NCBI RefSeq assembly: GCF_900176565.1
Contig: NZ_FXEH01000003.1
Coordinates: 62,001-126,000 of the forward strand
Direction of reading: 5' to 3'
Length of the DNA stretch: 64,000 nt
Source of the DNA: Thalassobacillus devorans
GTDB taxonomy: Bacteria; Bacillota; Bacilli; Bacillales; Halobacillaceae
A program made the translations under genes and the position numbers. Below, piece after piece: positions 50,955 through 60,103 of the stretch. Below the pieces are notes generated by a model that worked only from the letters and a program-made list of their open reading frames with translations, did not search any database and was not told the origin of the DNA. The number at the start of each line of letters is the position of its first letter. The first letter of the stretch is position 1.

Positions 50955-51731
50955 TCAATAATGTCCGAGAAGTCCTTTCTTCATCGCATACCTTTCGCAG
51001 GCAAGGTAGACGGATACGCCGATTACTCCGTAAATAATGGCATTTGCAATCAGCCAAGTATAATCGGATGCTGAAAAATCAGCCAGTGTATAGTTCAGTA
51101 TCATAATCTGTCTCGTCATATCAACACCTTTTACAAAAGGAGCAGCAATGAGGTATGGAGCGACAGATAATGGTACGAAGGTCAATCCCATGATGATGAA
51201 TTGAAGGATTTGCAAAAATGCACTAATCTGCTTGAAAATAATCGACATTCCAGCGATCATGAAACCCACTCCGATCATACTGGCAATCGTTAACAACAGG
51301 ATAGGGATAGTTGCTGCTGGATTCAAGTTCAGCCACTCCCCAGTGGTGAGCATGGATAAAAACAACAATAAAATGACAATCAGGAAATGGATGAATATCA
51401 TCCCCGATAACCGGGAGAGTAAAATTCGCCATGCCCCCATAGGCGACATATATAACTGTTCCAGCGTCCCTCGCATCGCTTCATCCGAGACGGTCCAGCC
51501 AATCGATTGCAGTGTCATCATCGCGAAGTACCAGAAAATATAATTAACGATGATGAATTGGGTGTTCGTACCTGCTTCTGCCGGGTCACCGATGACCTGG
51601 ATGCCGAAGAACATCGCAAGAAAGATAATGTAGAAGGTCAGCAGCAGGCTCAGCGTATTAGCGAAATATCGCTTCATCTCAATATATTCTTTTTTGGTAT
51701 TAACGCGAATGACATTCCAAAGTGTTGTCAT
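50955..51731 (-). CDS. ABC-2 type exporter permease
   Basis: 258 residues and six helices. The ABC-2 pattern includes SIGWTVSDEAMRGTLEQLYMSPMGAWRILLSRLSG and GVGFMIAGMSIIFKQISAFLQILQFIIMGLTFVPLSV. Its start overlaps the ATPase stop by 4 bases (ATGA), so the two form a translationally coupled exporter, moving drugs, lipids or sodium out. Substrate unknown. AGGCTGCC precedes the ATG. Confidence 0.88.
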   Translation of the reverse strand: MTTLWNVIRVNTKKEYIEMKRYFANTLSLLLTFYIIFLAMFFGIQVIGDPAEAGTNTQFIIVNYIFWYFAMMTLQSIGWTVSDEAMRGTLEQLYMSPMGAWRILLSRLSGMIFIHFLIVILLLFLSMLTTGEWLNLNPAATIPILLLTIASMIGVGFMIAGMSIIFKQISAFLQILQFIIMGLTFVPLSVAPYLIAAPFVKGVDMTRQIMILNYTLADFSASDYTWLIANAIIYGVIGVSVYLACERYAMKKGLLGHY

Positions 51732-52681
51732 GAGGCAGCCTCCTCTTTGACCAGCTGCATAAATACTTTTTCAAAATTTACTTCTGTCCGGCTGATGGTA
51801 TCGATCGGTGTATGGTTTCGTTTCAGGATGTCCATAAAAGCGTAGATTTCCTGTTCTTCTTCCAGGCTGACCTGTAAGTCCAGCCCCTTCCAGGAGTGCA
51901 TTGGGAACTCAAACTTAAGCATCTCCTGCTGCTCTTCTGTTAGCGGTTCTTTCAAGTTGATTTGGTAAGCGCTTGTTTTGAATAATTGTAGGAGATGATC
52001 TACATGTTCATCTGCAATTACCCTTCCGTTGTTAATGATAACCGTACGCTCACATAAATCCTGCACCACAGGCATATCGTGGGTGCTGATAATAATGGTT
52101 TTGCCTTCTTGTTTAGCGATTGACCGCAGGATTTCCCGGACTTCGTAGCCGGTTTCGACATCCAGTCCTAAAGTCGGCTCATCCAGCAGAATGACATCGG
52201 TATCTGCCAGCATAGCTACTGCGATTGCCAGCTTCTGCTGCATACCGCGGGACAGCTTGTTGACTAATTCTTGCCTCTTCTCTTTCAAACGGAATTGCTC
52301 TAGCAATTTATCGATGTGCGGCTTCATCGCTTTTTTTGACATGCCGCGGTTGCCTGCAAAGTATTCAAGATTTTCCTCGACAGTCATTCGCCAGTAGAGG
52401 TTCCGATTACCTTCCAGAACAGCGCTGATATGACGGAGAGCTTTATTGCGCTTTTTCACACTGTCAAATCCATTAATAGTGACGGTTCCTTCATCCGGGA
52501 CAAGCAGTCCGCAGATCGTCTTGATCGTCGTGGTCTTCCCAGCACCGTTAGGTCCGAGCAGACCCAGGATTTCTCCTTTTTTCACCTCAAAAGAAACTTC
52601 ATCTACCGCAACAAAGGTTTCTTTCGTTTTCCGCATTTCATAGATTTTTCGTATGCCATCTACCTTGATGATACTATCCAT
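51728..52681 (-). CDS. ABC transporter ATP-binding protein
   Basis: 317 residues: Walker A GPNGAGKTTT, signature LSRGMQQK (LSxGMQQ variant of LSGGQ), Walker B VILLDEP, D-loop and H-loop ISTHDM. After the ATPase (about 1-225) comes a 90-residue C-terminal extension common in DrrA/NatA-like exporters. It pairs with the permease downstream through a 4-base overlap. AAGGAGCTGGATAA precedes the ATG. Confidence 0.92.
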   Translation of the reverse strand: MDSIIKVDGIRKIYEMRKTKETFVAVDEVSFEVKKGEILGLLGPNGAGKTTTIKTICGLLVPDEGTVTINGFDSVKKRNKALRHISAVLEGNRNLYWRMTVEENLEYFAGNRGMSKKAMKPHIDKLLEQFRLKEKRQELVNKLSRGMQQKLAIAVAMLADTDVILLDEPTLGLDVETGYEVREILRSIAKQEGKTIIISTHDMPVVQDLCERTVIINNGRVIADEHVDHLLQLFKTSAYQINLKEPLTEEQQEMLKFEFPMHSWKGLDLQVSLEEEQEIYAFMDILKRNHTPIDTISRTEVNFEKVFMQLVKEEAAS

Positions 52682-52818
52682 TTATCCAGCTCCTTCCAAA
52701 TCCTCTAATGTAAATTATATAGAATTGTAAGGAAATCACATCAATCATTTAAGGTAAATGGCATCGGTCTCTAGACGGAGGGGGCAATGATCGTATTTTT
52801 GATCCTGATACTTGGTCA

Positions 52819-52856
52819 TGAAAAAAACCCGCTTCCTCAAAAGGAAGCGGGTTGTA
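52819..52856 (-). terminator. terminator of pflBA, overlapping the pflA stop
   Basis: On the minus strand ACCCGCTTCC (last pflA codons) pairs with GGAAGCGGGT, followed by TTTTTTTCATG. The left arm is inside the coding sequence. Confidence 0.9.
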
Positions 52857-53568
52857 AGATATGTTCTGCCTGTTCCATTTCTTGCTCGGAAGGGGGACGA
52901 TAGCCTTCGAGGGGATACTCTAACCCGAGGTGTTCCCATTTGTAGACCCCCATGGTGTGATAAGGAAGTACTTCTAATTTTTCCACGTTACCTAATCCAT
53001 CGACAAATTCTTTTAGTTGTTGTAGTTCCTCCGCTTCATTAGTAAGCCCGGGAATAAGCACGCGTCTGATCCAGACTGGAATGTCTTTTTCAGCTAATAA
53101 GCGGGCGAAGTCATGGATTTGCTTATTAGTCATGCCGGTCAGTGACTTGTGTTTATCAGCGTCCATCTGCTTCAGGTCGAGCAACACTAAATCCGTGAAC
53201 TTCAAGAGTACCTCCATCTTAGCTGAAAACGCAGGAGAACTGCTGAAGCAACCGCCCGAGGAATCGATGGCTGTATGGATGCCGAGCTCCTTGCACCTTT
53301 GGAAGAGTTCCGTCAAAAAATCAATTTGCAGCAACGGCTCACCGCCACTGACGGTTATGCCACCTTTTGCTTTGATATAAGGGAGGTATTCCTTGATATC
53401 TTCTATAATTTCATCGACTGATTTCTCCGTCCCTCCGTTTCGGTTCCAGGTGTCAGGATTATGGCAAAACTGGCATCTCAGCAGGCATCCCTGGGTAAAG
53501 ATAACGTATCGGAGTCCGGGCCCGTCAACTGTTCCGCAAGTTTCGATTGAGTGTATACGACCGTTCAT
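52837..53568 (-). CDS. pflA: pyruvate formate-lyase activating enzyme
   Basis: 243 residues. The radical-SAM cluster motif is CLLRCQFCHNPDTW (CxxxCxxC), preceded by the conserved SIETCGTVDGPGLRYVIFTQG. It makes the glycyl radical of PflB with S-adenosylmethionine and reduced flavodoxin, and is needed only without oxygen. It is 36 bases downstream of pflB in the same operon, with AGGGAGG before the ATG. Confidence 0.95.
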   Translation of the reverse strand: MNGRIHSIETCGTVDGPGLRYVIFTQGCLLRCQFCHNPDTWNRNGGTEKSVDEIIEDIKEYLPYIKAKGGITVSGGEPLLQIDFLTELFQRCKELGIHTAIDSSGGCFSSSPAFSAKMEVLLKFTDLVLLDLKQMDADKHKSLTGMTNKQIHDFARLLAEKDIPVWIRRVLIPGLTNEAEELQQLKEFVDGLGNVEKLEVLPYHTMGVYKWEHLGLEYPLEGYRPPSEQEMEQAEHILQPASF

Positions 53569-53604
53569 AAAAATACCTCCCTGATTCTACTAAACGATAA
53601 AGAA

Positions 53605-55857
53605 CTATATTTTTTCATGGAATGTACGATTGATAACGTCTAACTGTTGTTCCCGGGTCAGTTTGATGAAGTTGACGGCATAGCCGGAAACACGTATCGT
53701 CAGCTGTGGATATTTTTCTGGATGTTCCATCGCGTCCATCAACGTTTCCCGCTCGAAAACATTGATGTTCAAATGGTGTCCTTCCTTTATGGCATAGCCG
53801 TCCAGGATGGAAACCAGGTTGTCGACACGGTCATTCAAGGTGCGTCCGAGTGCTTTTGGTACAAAACTGAACGTGTTAGAAATACCGTCCAGCGCATATT
53901 CATAAGGGATTTTTGCGACACTGTTCAAAGATGCGAGCGCTCCTGATTCATCTCGTCCATGAAGTGGGTTTGCTCCCGGTGCAAAAGGTGTACCAGCTTT
54001 ACGGCCGTCCGGTGTGCTGCCTGTTTTCTTTCCGTAAACCACATTGGATGTAATGGTTAAAATGGAGATAGTCGGTGTTGCACCGCGATAGGCTTTGTGT
54101 TGTTTGAACTTGTTCATAAAGGTTTTGACGATATCTACGGCAATATCATCGACGCGTTTGTCGTTATTGCCATACTTTGGATAATCACCGGCGACTTCAT
54201 AGTCGACGGCCAGGCCATTTTGATCGCGGATGACATGGACTTTTGCGTGCTTAATTGCACTTAGGCTATCAGCAACGACACTTAATCCAGCTATTCCTCC
54301 AGCCATAGTCCTTAATATCTTTGGATCATGGAGAGCCATTTCAATTCGTTCATAGGCATATTTATCATGCATGTAGTGGATGGCATTCAGCGTATTCATA
54401 TATAATTTAGCAAGCCAATCGAGGACTTGATCGTATTTCTCCCGCACTTCCTCGTACTCCAGAATATCAGCTGTGACCGGACGGAAAGGAGGGGTCATCT
54501 GAACATGCATGACTTCGTCTACTCCGCCGTTTATGGCGTAAAGCAGCGCTTTTGCCAAATTGACACGGGCACCGAAGAATTGCATCTGCTTCCCGATTTC
54601 CATCGCGCTGACACAGCAGGCAATTCCATAATCATCACCATAGTGCTTCCGCATGATGTCGTCATTTTCATATTGAATGGAGCTGGATTTAATCGAAACC
54701 TTCGCGCAGTATTGCTTAAAGCTTTCCGGGAGCTTTTCAGACCAGAGAACTGTCAAGTTAGGTTCAGGTGCAGGTCCCAGGTTTGTCAACGTATGCAAAA
54801 ATCGGAAGGAACTCCTGGTGACCATTGGATCTCCATGGACAGTCAGACCGCCGATAGATTCTGTTACCCAGGTAGGATCTCCGCTGAAGAGTTCGTTGTA
54901 TTCTGGTGTACGTGCGAATTTGACTAACCGCAGCTTCATGACAAAATGATCGATTAATTCTTGCGCCTCTTGCTCTGTCAACGCACCTTCCTTTATATCC
55001 CGTTCGATATAAATATCCAGGAAAGTAGATACACGGCCAAGACTCATCGCAGCACCGTTCTGTTCTTTGATTGCCGCTAAGTAAGCGAAGTACAGCCATT
55101 GAAATGCTTCGCGGGCATTGATGGCAGGGCGGGAAATATCAAAACCATAGCTTGCTGCCATTTCTTTTAATTCATGAAGGGCGCGGATTTGTTCGGCATG
55201 CTCTTCCCGATCGCGCAAGACTTCTTCAGACATAGCTCCATCTGCCCCAAGCTGATGATAGTCCTGCTGTTTCTTTTCAATAAGGAAATCCACTCCATAA
55301 AGGGGGACCCTCCGGTAGTCACCGATAATACGGCCGCGGCCATAAGCATCAGGAAGTCCTGTGATAATTCCTACTTTTCTCGCCAATTTCATTTCAGGTG
55401 TATAAACATCAAAGACACCCCGGTTATGTGTTTTCCGGTAATCGGTAAAAATTTTTTCGGTATCTTCATCGAGTGTATAACCGTAAGACTCGCAGGATTG
55501 CTTTGCCATTCGGATACCGCCGTATGGCTGCATCGACCTTTTGAAAGGGGAGTCTGTCTGAACGCCCACCACCTTCTCAAGGTTCTTATTCAGATATCCC
55601 GGGCGGTGCGAGGTAATGGAAGATGGGATTTTTGTATCCATATCCCACACGCCGCCACGCTCGCGTTCTTCCTCAGTCAGTTCCATTACTTGCTTCCATA
55701 ATCTTGTGGTATCATCGGTGGGTCCGGCGAGGAATGCTTCATCTCCTGTGTAAAGGGAATAGTTATGAATAATAAAATCCCGGACATCAATTTCGTCTCG
55801 CCATTTTCCATCTATAAAAGTTCTCCATGCTTGTGGAAGACCTGTTAAAGTCGTCAT
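53605..55857 (-). CDS. pflB: pyruvate formate-lyase (formate C-acetyltransferase)
   Basis: 750 residues, usual length. The adjacent catalytic Cys pair is in [16 protein letters not shown], and the glycyl radical motif is [10 protein letters not shown] near the C-terminus. It converts pyruvate and CoA to acetyl-CoA and formate under anaerobiosis; formate may leave by the FNT channel encoded at 15429. The operon is headed by a Rex/Fnr-type palindrome. GAAAGGAAGCG precedes the start. Confidence 0.96.
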   Translation of the reverse strand: MTTLTGLPQAWRTFIDGKWRDEIDVRDFIIHNYSLYTGDEAFLAGPTDDTTRLWKQVMELTEEERERGGVWDMDTKIPSSITSHRPGYLNKNLEKVVGVQTDSPFKRSMQPYGGIRMAKQSCESYGYTLDEDTEKIFTDYRKTHNRGVFDVYTPEMKLARKVGIITGLPDAYGRGRIIGDYRRVPLYGVDFLIEKKQQDYHQLGADGAMSEEVLRDREEHAEQIRALHELKEMAASYGFDISRPAINAREAFQWLYFAYLAAIKEQNGAAMSLGRVSTFLDIYIERDIKEGALTEQEAQELIDHFVMKLRLVKFARTPEYNELFSGDPTWVTESIGGLTVHGDPMVTRSSFRFLHTLTNLGPAPEPNLTVLWSEKLPESFKQYCAKVSIKSSSIQYENDDIMRKHYGDDYGIACCVSAMEIGKQMQFFGARVNLAKALLYAINGGVDEVMHVQMTPPFRPVTADILEYEEVREKYDQVLDWLAKLYMNTLNAIHYMHDKYAYERIEMALHDPKILRTMAGGIAGLSVVADSLSAIKHAKVHVIRDQNGLAVDYEVAGDYPKYGNNDKRVDDIAVDIVKTFMNKFKQHKAYRGATPTISILTITSNVVYGKKTGSTPDGRKAGTPFAPGANPLHGRDESGALASLNSVAKIPYEYALDGISNTFSFVPKALGRTLNDRVDNLVSILDGYAIKEGHHLNINVFERETLMDAMEHPEKYPQLTIRVSGYAVNFIKLTREQQLDVINRTFHEKI

Positions 55858-55920
55858 CCTAATCGCTTCCTTTCCTTTTTTGCTATAGCTTTATGTAATT
55901 ATTGTAAATGAAAAGTATGT

Positions 55921-55938
55921 TTGTGAATTGTTTCACAT
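55921..55938. promoter_or_regulatory. Rex/Fnr-type operator of pflBA
   Basis: TTGTGAATTGTTTCACAT fits Rex (TTGTGAA-N4-TTCACAA) at all but the last base and also has the TGTGA-N6-TCACA core of Fnr/Crp sites. It is centred 73 bases before the pflB start. A second partial site, ATTGTGTGAAC, follows at 55945. Rex would free the operon when NADH accumulates; Fnr would activate it without oxygen. Confidence 0.72.
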
Positions 55939-55960
55939 TTGGATATTGTGTGAACTTTTT

Positions 55961-56081
55961 CCAATAGGTCGAGCTGGCCAATAAAATGTTGGTATAACCA
56001 ATAAAATTAAAAAAGCCTATATATCCTGGGTTTAGCTAACAAATCTGGATTTTGGCTAATATCATTAAATTTTGGTCAATA
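55961..56081. repeat. 20-bp-phased direct repeats TTGGYYAATA
   Basis: CCAATA or its variants (CTAACA, CTAATA, TCAATA) start at 55961, 55978, 55998, 56036, 56056 and 56076. Apart from the first gap (17) and one missing slot (38), the interval is 20 bp, about two helical turns. The longer units read TTGG(C/T)(C/T)AATA(A)A. Protein-binding on one DNA face is the obvious idea. Confidence 0.6.
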
Positions 56082-56136
56082 AATTCATAATTCTAGGGAA
56101 GATGCAAAACCTTCTTATAATGAGGAAGGTCTAAGT

Positions 56137-56161
56137 GTTAAACCCCCGTTTGAAAGGGTAT
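56137..56161 (+). promoter_or_regulatory. SigB-like promoter of the 73-residue membrane protein gene
   Basis: GTTAAA (56137-56142), 13-base spacer, GGGTAT (56156-56161): one base off the -35 and a perfect -10 of the general-stress consensus GTTTAA-N12-14-GGGTAT. The start codon is 43 bases downstream. Confidence 0.7.
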
Positions 56162-56204
56162 GGAAAAGTAGAAGTAGAATCGTAGACAGAGAAGGAGAGA
56201 TTGG

Positions 56205-56426
56205 ATGTACTCGGTGACTTTTCAAAAAATATTACTCTATGTGGGAATTGGCGTATTTGTCGGATTGATGATTGGGCTATTGATTGGAGATGTACAGTTC
56301 GGCATTTATTCATCTTTCCTAAGTATCATTACTGTTTTACTAACGGCGATATTCGCTGAACTATATCATGTCCGTGAAGCAATTAATAAACAGCGGGCGG
56401 AACAAAAAGATCCAATCATTAAATAA
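56205..56426 (+). CDS. 73-residue two-helix membrane protein, probably stress-induced
   Basis: Two membrane helices (about 9-27 and 33-55) and a charged C-terminus (VREAINKQRAEQKDPIIK). AAGGAGAGATTGG gives a good ribosome site. It lies behind a SigB-like promoter and before a terminator, so it is a single-gene stress unit. The family is not recognised. Confidence 0.77.
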   Translation: MYSVTFQKILLYVGIGVFVGLMIGLLIGDVQFGIYSSFLSIITVLLTAIFAELYHVREAINKQRAEQKDPIIK

Positions 56427-56427
56427 T

Positions 56428-56473
56428 GAAAAAGAGTAAAGCGACCAGGTAGAAGTCGTTTTACTCTTTTTTT
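56428..56473. terminator. bidirectional terminator
   Basis: AAAGAGTAAAGCGAC and GTCGTTTTACTCTTT are inverted (one G-T pair), with A and T tracts on both sides for the two convergent genes. Confidence 0.88.
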
Positions 56474-56765
56474 ATCCAAGCAAACAGGTGAACAGCTGTT
56501 GGAATTTCATATAGTTATAAATCGTGCGTGCTTGCCTTCCTTCTAGAGTGTAAGGGTTGATTCTGGTTCGAAGGCACTCCATGAAAGCACGATCGCAGTA
56601 GCACGAAGGACCATACTGCTGGTAACAAATATCATGATACATACAGCACATATCCACCCCATTCACTGGCGCGCCAGGTCCGCTGCAACCCGGTCCGCAC
56701 CATTTATAGCCAGGAAAGATGCAGAGGCCTCTTTCCATCAGATGATTTTCCGGGTGTTCATACAT
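56472..56765 (-). CDS. phospholipase A2-fold protein
   Basis: 97 residues from the ATG at 56765 (AGGAGGAAAAGA upstream). The pattern YKWCGPGCSGPGAPVNGVDMCCMYHDICY holds the PLA2 calcium loop (xCGxGCSGPG) and the catalytic His-Asp (CCMYHDICY), as in the parvovirus VP1/secreted PLA2 group. Eight Cys are present. No signal peptide is visible, so it may act inside or on the spore. It would cleave the sn-2 ester of phospholipids. The in-frame 21-codon extension to 56828 is rejected. Confidence 0.82.
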   Translation of the reverse strand: MYEHPENHLMERGLCIFPGYKWCGPGCSGPGAPVNGVDMCCMYHDICYQQYGPSCYCDRAFMECLRTRINPYTLEGRQARTIYNYMKFQQLFTCLLG

Positions 56766-56953
56766 TTCTTTTCCTCCTATCGTCATTTTAATTAGGATAT
56801 GTGCAAGTGCGGAAAAAGGGGAGAGCATCAGGCTAGAAAAAAGTGGTGCAGGGCGAATGTTTCATTTTCATAGGGAATAAGAATGATTTTACATTAGCTG
56901 GAAGGAATTGTGGTCTCTGTCTAGAACTTCTCTAAAAAAGGAGGAGATTCGAC

Positions 56954-57457
56954 ATGGGCGGAAAAATAAAGACATTGACAGAGCCGAAAATAGTCAAATT
57001 GGAAAGTTTCAAAGTGATGGGAGCAGCTTGTGAAACGACGATGGTCGAGAAGGACGTGAGGATTCCAAGGCTTATGGAAGAATTCCATACGAAACAAATG
57101 ATCACCATTGAAAATCGCCTGAATGCGCCGGTATCTTATGGTGTATTTATCGATCCTGAAGACTGGAATCCGGACACCGAGCCATTCACATGGATCGCTG
57201 CAGTCGAAGTGGACGGGCATGATAACCTGCCTTCAGGCATGGTGTCCCGAACGTTTGATGAACAAGACTACGCTGCCTTGGATTATGATCCTGACGAACA
57301 CAATTTTGACCCTTATCCTTTTTTGCACAAATGGATTAATGATAATGGATATGAACAAATAAGCGGATATGGCTTTGAACGCTATGAGCCTTATACAGGA
57401 GCCAACACGAAATTCACGCTTTATCTGCCGGTAAAGAGAATGACTGCTCAAGATTGA
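56954..57457 (+). CDS. GyrI-like (AraC effector-binding) domain protein
   Basis: 167 residues, a single GyrI-like small-molecule binding domain: PKIVKLESFKVMGAACETTMVEKDVRIPRLMEEF ... YGVFIDPEDWNPDTEPFTWIAAVEVD ... YEQISGYGFERYEPYTGANTKFTLYLPVKR. No DNA-binding part is present. Such proteins bind hydrophobic or drug-like molecules or inhibit gyrase. AAAAAAGGAGGAG precedes the ATG. Stand-alone gene. Confidence 0.85.
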   Translation: MGGKIKTLTEPKIVKLESFKVMGAACETTMVEKDVRIPRLMEEFHTKQMITIENRLNAPVSYGVFIDPEDWNPDTEPFTWIAAVEVDGHDNLPSGMVSRTFDEQDYAALDYDPDEHNFDPYPFLHKWINDNGYEQISGYGFERYEPYTGANTKFTLYLPVKRMTAQD

Positions 57458-57521
57458 GTCTCTAAGCCATGTCTTGTAGAATAGCTAGATGATAAGACAC
57501 AACAAAGAAAAGGTGTTTCAC

Positions 57522-58640
57522 ATGCAATCCTATATTGTCGTCGGGGCAGGGATCCTTGGTGCGTCTACTGCCTATCATCTAGCTAAAACAGGAGCGGAGG
57601 TTACTTTAATTGATCGTAACGAACCGGGACAGGCGACAGATGCAGCTGCCGGTATCGTATGCCCATGGCTTACACAACGCCGTAATAAGAAATGGTACCG
57701 TCTTGCAAAAGGAGGGGCCAGGTACTACCCTGAGCTAATCGATCGATTGAAAGAGGACGGGGAAACAGAAACAGGTTATGAAAAAGTCGGGGCGATCAGC
57801 CTCCATACGGATGAGGAAAAATTGGATAAAATGGAACAACGGGCTTATCAGCGGAGGGAGGACGCTCCGGAAATCGGGACGATCACTCGCTTATCACCGA
57901 AAGAGACAAAAGCGCTGTTTCCCCCGTTGTCGGAAGATTATGGAGCGGTCCATGTCAGCGGTGGAGCCAGAGTCAACGGAAAAGCACTTCGTCATGCCCT
58001 GATCAGCGCTGCAGTGAAAAATGGTGCTGATTTTCGTCCTGCCAATGCTTCCTTGGTTCAAGAAGGTAATTATGTAATTGGAGTAGATACGGGCGACGAA
58101 CGGCTCATGGCCGATAAAACGATCGTCACTGCTGGAGCCTGGGGTGCGGAATTATTCCGGCCGCTGGGAGTGAATCTTAAGATCACGGGCCAGCGTGCGC
58201 AAATTGTACATTTAGAAATCCCGGAAGCAGACACAAGCGCATGGCCCGTAGTTATGCCGCCGACGGCTCAATACATGCTTGCCTTTGAAAAGGGGCGTAT
58301 CGTTGTTGGTGCGACGCATGAGGATGAAGCAGGCTTTGATTGTCGTGTAACTGCCGGCGGGCTGCATGAGATATTTGATAAAGCCCTGAAGATAGCACCT
58401 GGCTTAACAGATAGTTCCATGCTGGAAGCAAGGGTAGGGTTCCGGCCGTTCACGCCTGGATTTCTACCTGTATTCGGTGCTGTGCCGGGATTGGAAGGTG
58501 TCCTCATGGCAAATGGTTTAGGTGCATCAGGCCTTACCGTAGGCCCATATCTGGGAGCCGAACTTGCCAGGCTGGCATCAGGGGAAGAGACGGAACTGTC
58601 TCCTGATGACTACGACGTTGCAGAAGCTCTTGATCAATAA
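57522..58640 (+). CDS. FAD-dependent amine/amino-acid oxidoreductase (DadA/glycine-oxidase type)
   Basis: 372 residues from the ATG at 57522 (AAAAGGTG upstream). The N-terminal FAD motif is YIVVGAGILGASTAYHLAKTGAEVTLIDRNEPGQATDAAAGIVCPW, and the C-terminal GFRPFTPGFLPVFGAVPGLEGVLMANGLGASGLTVGP closes the DAO fold. Likely substrates are D-amino acids, glycine, sarcosine or related amines. No partner gene is adjacent. A terminator follows. Confidence 0.9.
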   Translation: MQSYIVVGAGILGASTAYHLAKTGAEVTLIDRNEPGQATDAAAGIVCPWLTQRRNKKWYRLAKGGARYYPELIDRLKEDGETETGYEKVGAISLHTDEEKLDKMEQRAYQRREDAPEIGTITRLSPKETKALFPPLSEDYGAVHVSGGARVNGKALRHALISAAVKNGADFRPANASLVQEGNYVIGVDTGDERLMADKTIVTAGAWGAELFRPLGVNLKITGQRAQIVHLEIPEADTSAWPVVMPPTAQYMLAFEKGRIVVGATHEDEAGFDCRVTAGGLHEIFDKALKIAPGLTDSSMLEARVGFRPFTPGFLPVFGAVPGLEGVLMANGLGASGLTVGPYLGAELARLASGEETELSPDDYDVAEALDQ

Positions 58641-58658
58641 GGTTAAGATTTTTATAGA

Positions 58659-58697
58659 GAGGTACACTTCTAAGTAGAAGGGTACCTCCTTTTTACG
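58659..58697 (+). terminator. terminator after the FAD oxidoreductase
   Basis: AGAGAGGTACACTTCT pairs with AGAAGGGTACCTCC (one mismatch), followed by TTTTT. Confidence 0.85.
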
Positions 58698-58738
58698 TGA
58701 ATCTTCACGATACTTTTACATATATTCTCCCTTTTACT

Positions 58739-58839
58739 GAGGACTCGGTTTCGAGATAGTAGGTCCGTTACCATGATTGGAAAGGGAGTCGTTCCCCAAC
58801 GGACCGTTATCCAGGCATACATCTCGAGAACAAGTCTTC
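58739..58839. repeat. MITE-like element, copy F (terminal repeats only)
   Basis: GAGGACTCGGTTTCGAGATA (58739-58758) and ATCTCGAGAACAAGTCTTC (58821-58839) are inverted, as at the ends of copy D-E. The 100-bp interior has GGTCCGTTACC and GGACCGTTATCC, but not the GC-rich module, so this is a short internally deleted form. Confidence 0.78.
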
Positions 58840-58968
58840 GACTTTTGGGGCTTGTTGTTGAAGAAGGCTCTTTTGGTAAAATTCTGATTTGGGAAAGTTT
58901 AGCTGGTTTTACAAAGGTATAGCGGTGGTAATGGTATAGGGTTAACGACAATAACGAGGGGTTAGTTT

Positions 58969-59955
58969 ATGGATATATTAATGTTTGTATTATTTCTACT
59001 TTCCGCTATAGCTGCTTATTACCTGGCAGTTCAGCTGGCAAGCTATGGTGATGGAGTGAAAGAGAAGACGAAAGCATCCTCTGCTTTTGTCGGTATATTG
59101 ATTGGGGTAGCTATCTCGTTGCCAGAGCTAACGGCGAGTGCTACCGCCATCATTATTGATAGTCCGGATCTGGCTATTGGTAATTTACTTGGAAGTAATT
59201 TATTCAATCTATTTGCATTGGCTTTATTGGATATTCATTATCGAAGACAACAGATCATGTGGCATACAAACAAGGAAAGTAAATTATACAGTTATCTATT
59301 GATTGTCATGACAATGGTGGTCATGATTGCGTTGTCCCTGACCTTGCCTGAGGGTATTTATCATGTTGGTTATACTTCTGTAGTTCTCGTCTTACTATAT
59401 TTCGGAGGAATCAAATGGATTAACAGCCGTTCTGAGGAAAAGGTGAAGCGCAGGTCGAGGGAAAATCGCCGTTTTGATGACCATACTAAAAATCAGGTGG
59501 TTTCCCGGTTTCTTTTGTACGGAGTGTTGATTATGATTGCCGGCTCCGTGTTGACGGTAACGGCTGACCAGATTGCCCAAATCACCGGTCTGGGCACAAC
59601 ATTTATAGGATCGATCCTGGTCGGAGCAAGTACTTCTTTGCCTGATGCGGTAAGTGTGGCAACGGTGTTAAAGTTAAGAAATTACAACATGGCGGTAAGT
59701 TCTATGCTTGGAAGCAGTGCTTTCAACGTGATGCTGCTTTCCTTCACGGATGCCGTTTACTTTGGAAACAACCTATTTCAGCATGCTGCGCCCACTCACC
59801 TTGTCACCAGTGGCAGTACCATCGTGATCGTTTTGTTAATTTTATATAATATTACCAGAAAGCAGCGTCGTACTACCTTCGGTTACATCTATCCATCCTT
59901 ACTGATTTCAGGAGTATATTTAGCTGCTATCATACTGATGTTTTTAATGAAATAA
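58969..59955 (+). CDS. Ca2+/cation antiporter (CaCA family)
   Basis: 328 residues with 10-11 helices in two inverted halves. The alpha repeats are SAFVGILIGVAISLPELTASATAIIIDSPDLAIGNLLGSNLFNL and TTFIGSILVGASTSLPDAVSVATVLKLRNYNMAVSSMLGSSAFNV, holding the acidic-Ser-Pro-Asn signature of cation/Ca2+ exchangers. A hydrophilic loop (SRSEEKVKRRSRENRRFDDH) lies between. It extrudes calcium or sodium against protons. TAACGAGGGGTTAGTTT precedes the ATG. Confidence 0.9.
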   Translation: MDILMFVLFLLSAIAAYYLAVQLASYGDGVKEKTKASSAFVGILIGVAISLPELTASATAIIIDSPDLAIGNLLGSNLFNLFALALLDIHYRRQQIMWHTNKESKLYSYLLIVMTMVVMIALSLTLPEGIYHVGYTSVVLVLLYFGGIKWINSRSEEKVKRRSRENRRFDDHTKNQVVSRFLLYGVLIMIAGSVLTVTADQIAQITGLGTTFIGSILVGASTSLPDAVSVATVLKLRNYNMAVSSMLGSSAFNVMLLSFTDAVYFGNNLFQHAAPTHLVTSGSTIVIVLLILYNITRKQRRTTFGYIYPSLLISGVYLAAIILMFLMK

Positions 59956-60103
59956 AACGAATGCGTAAGGGGCATGGTCTCTCTTGCGCTTTTTTGTGCT
60001 ACCTTAAGAAAAATAGGGGGATAGCGTACGGTTTTGGATGGTGTCAGGAAGGGTAAAAACCGCTTAAAGAGGCCATTAACTTGAAGTTGTGAAGGTGATA
60101 GAG

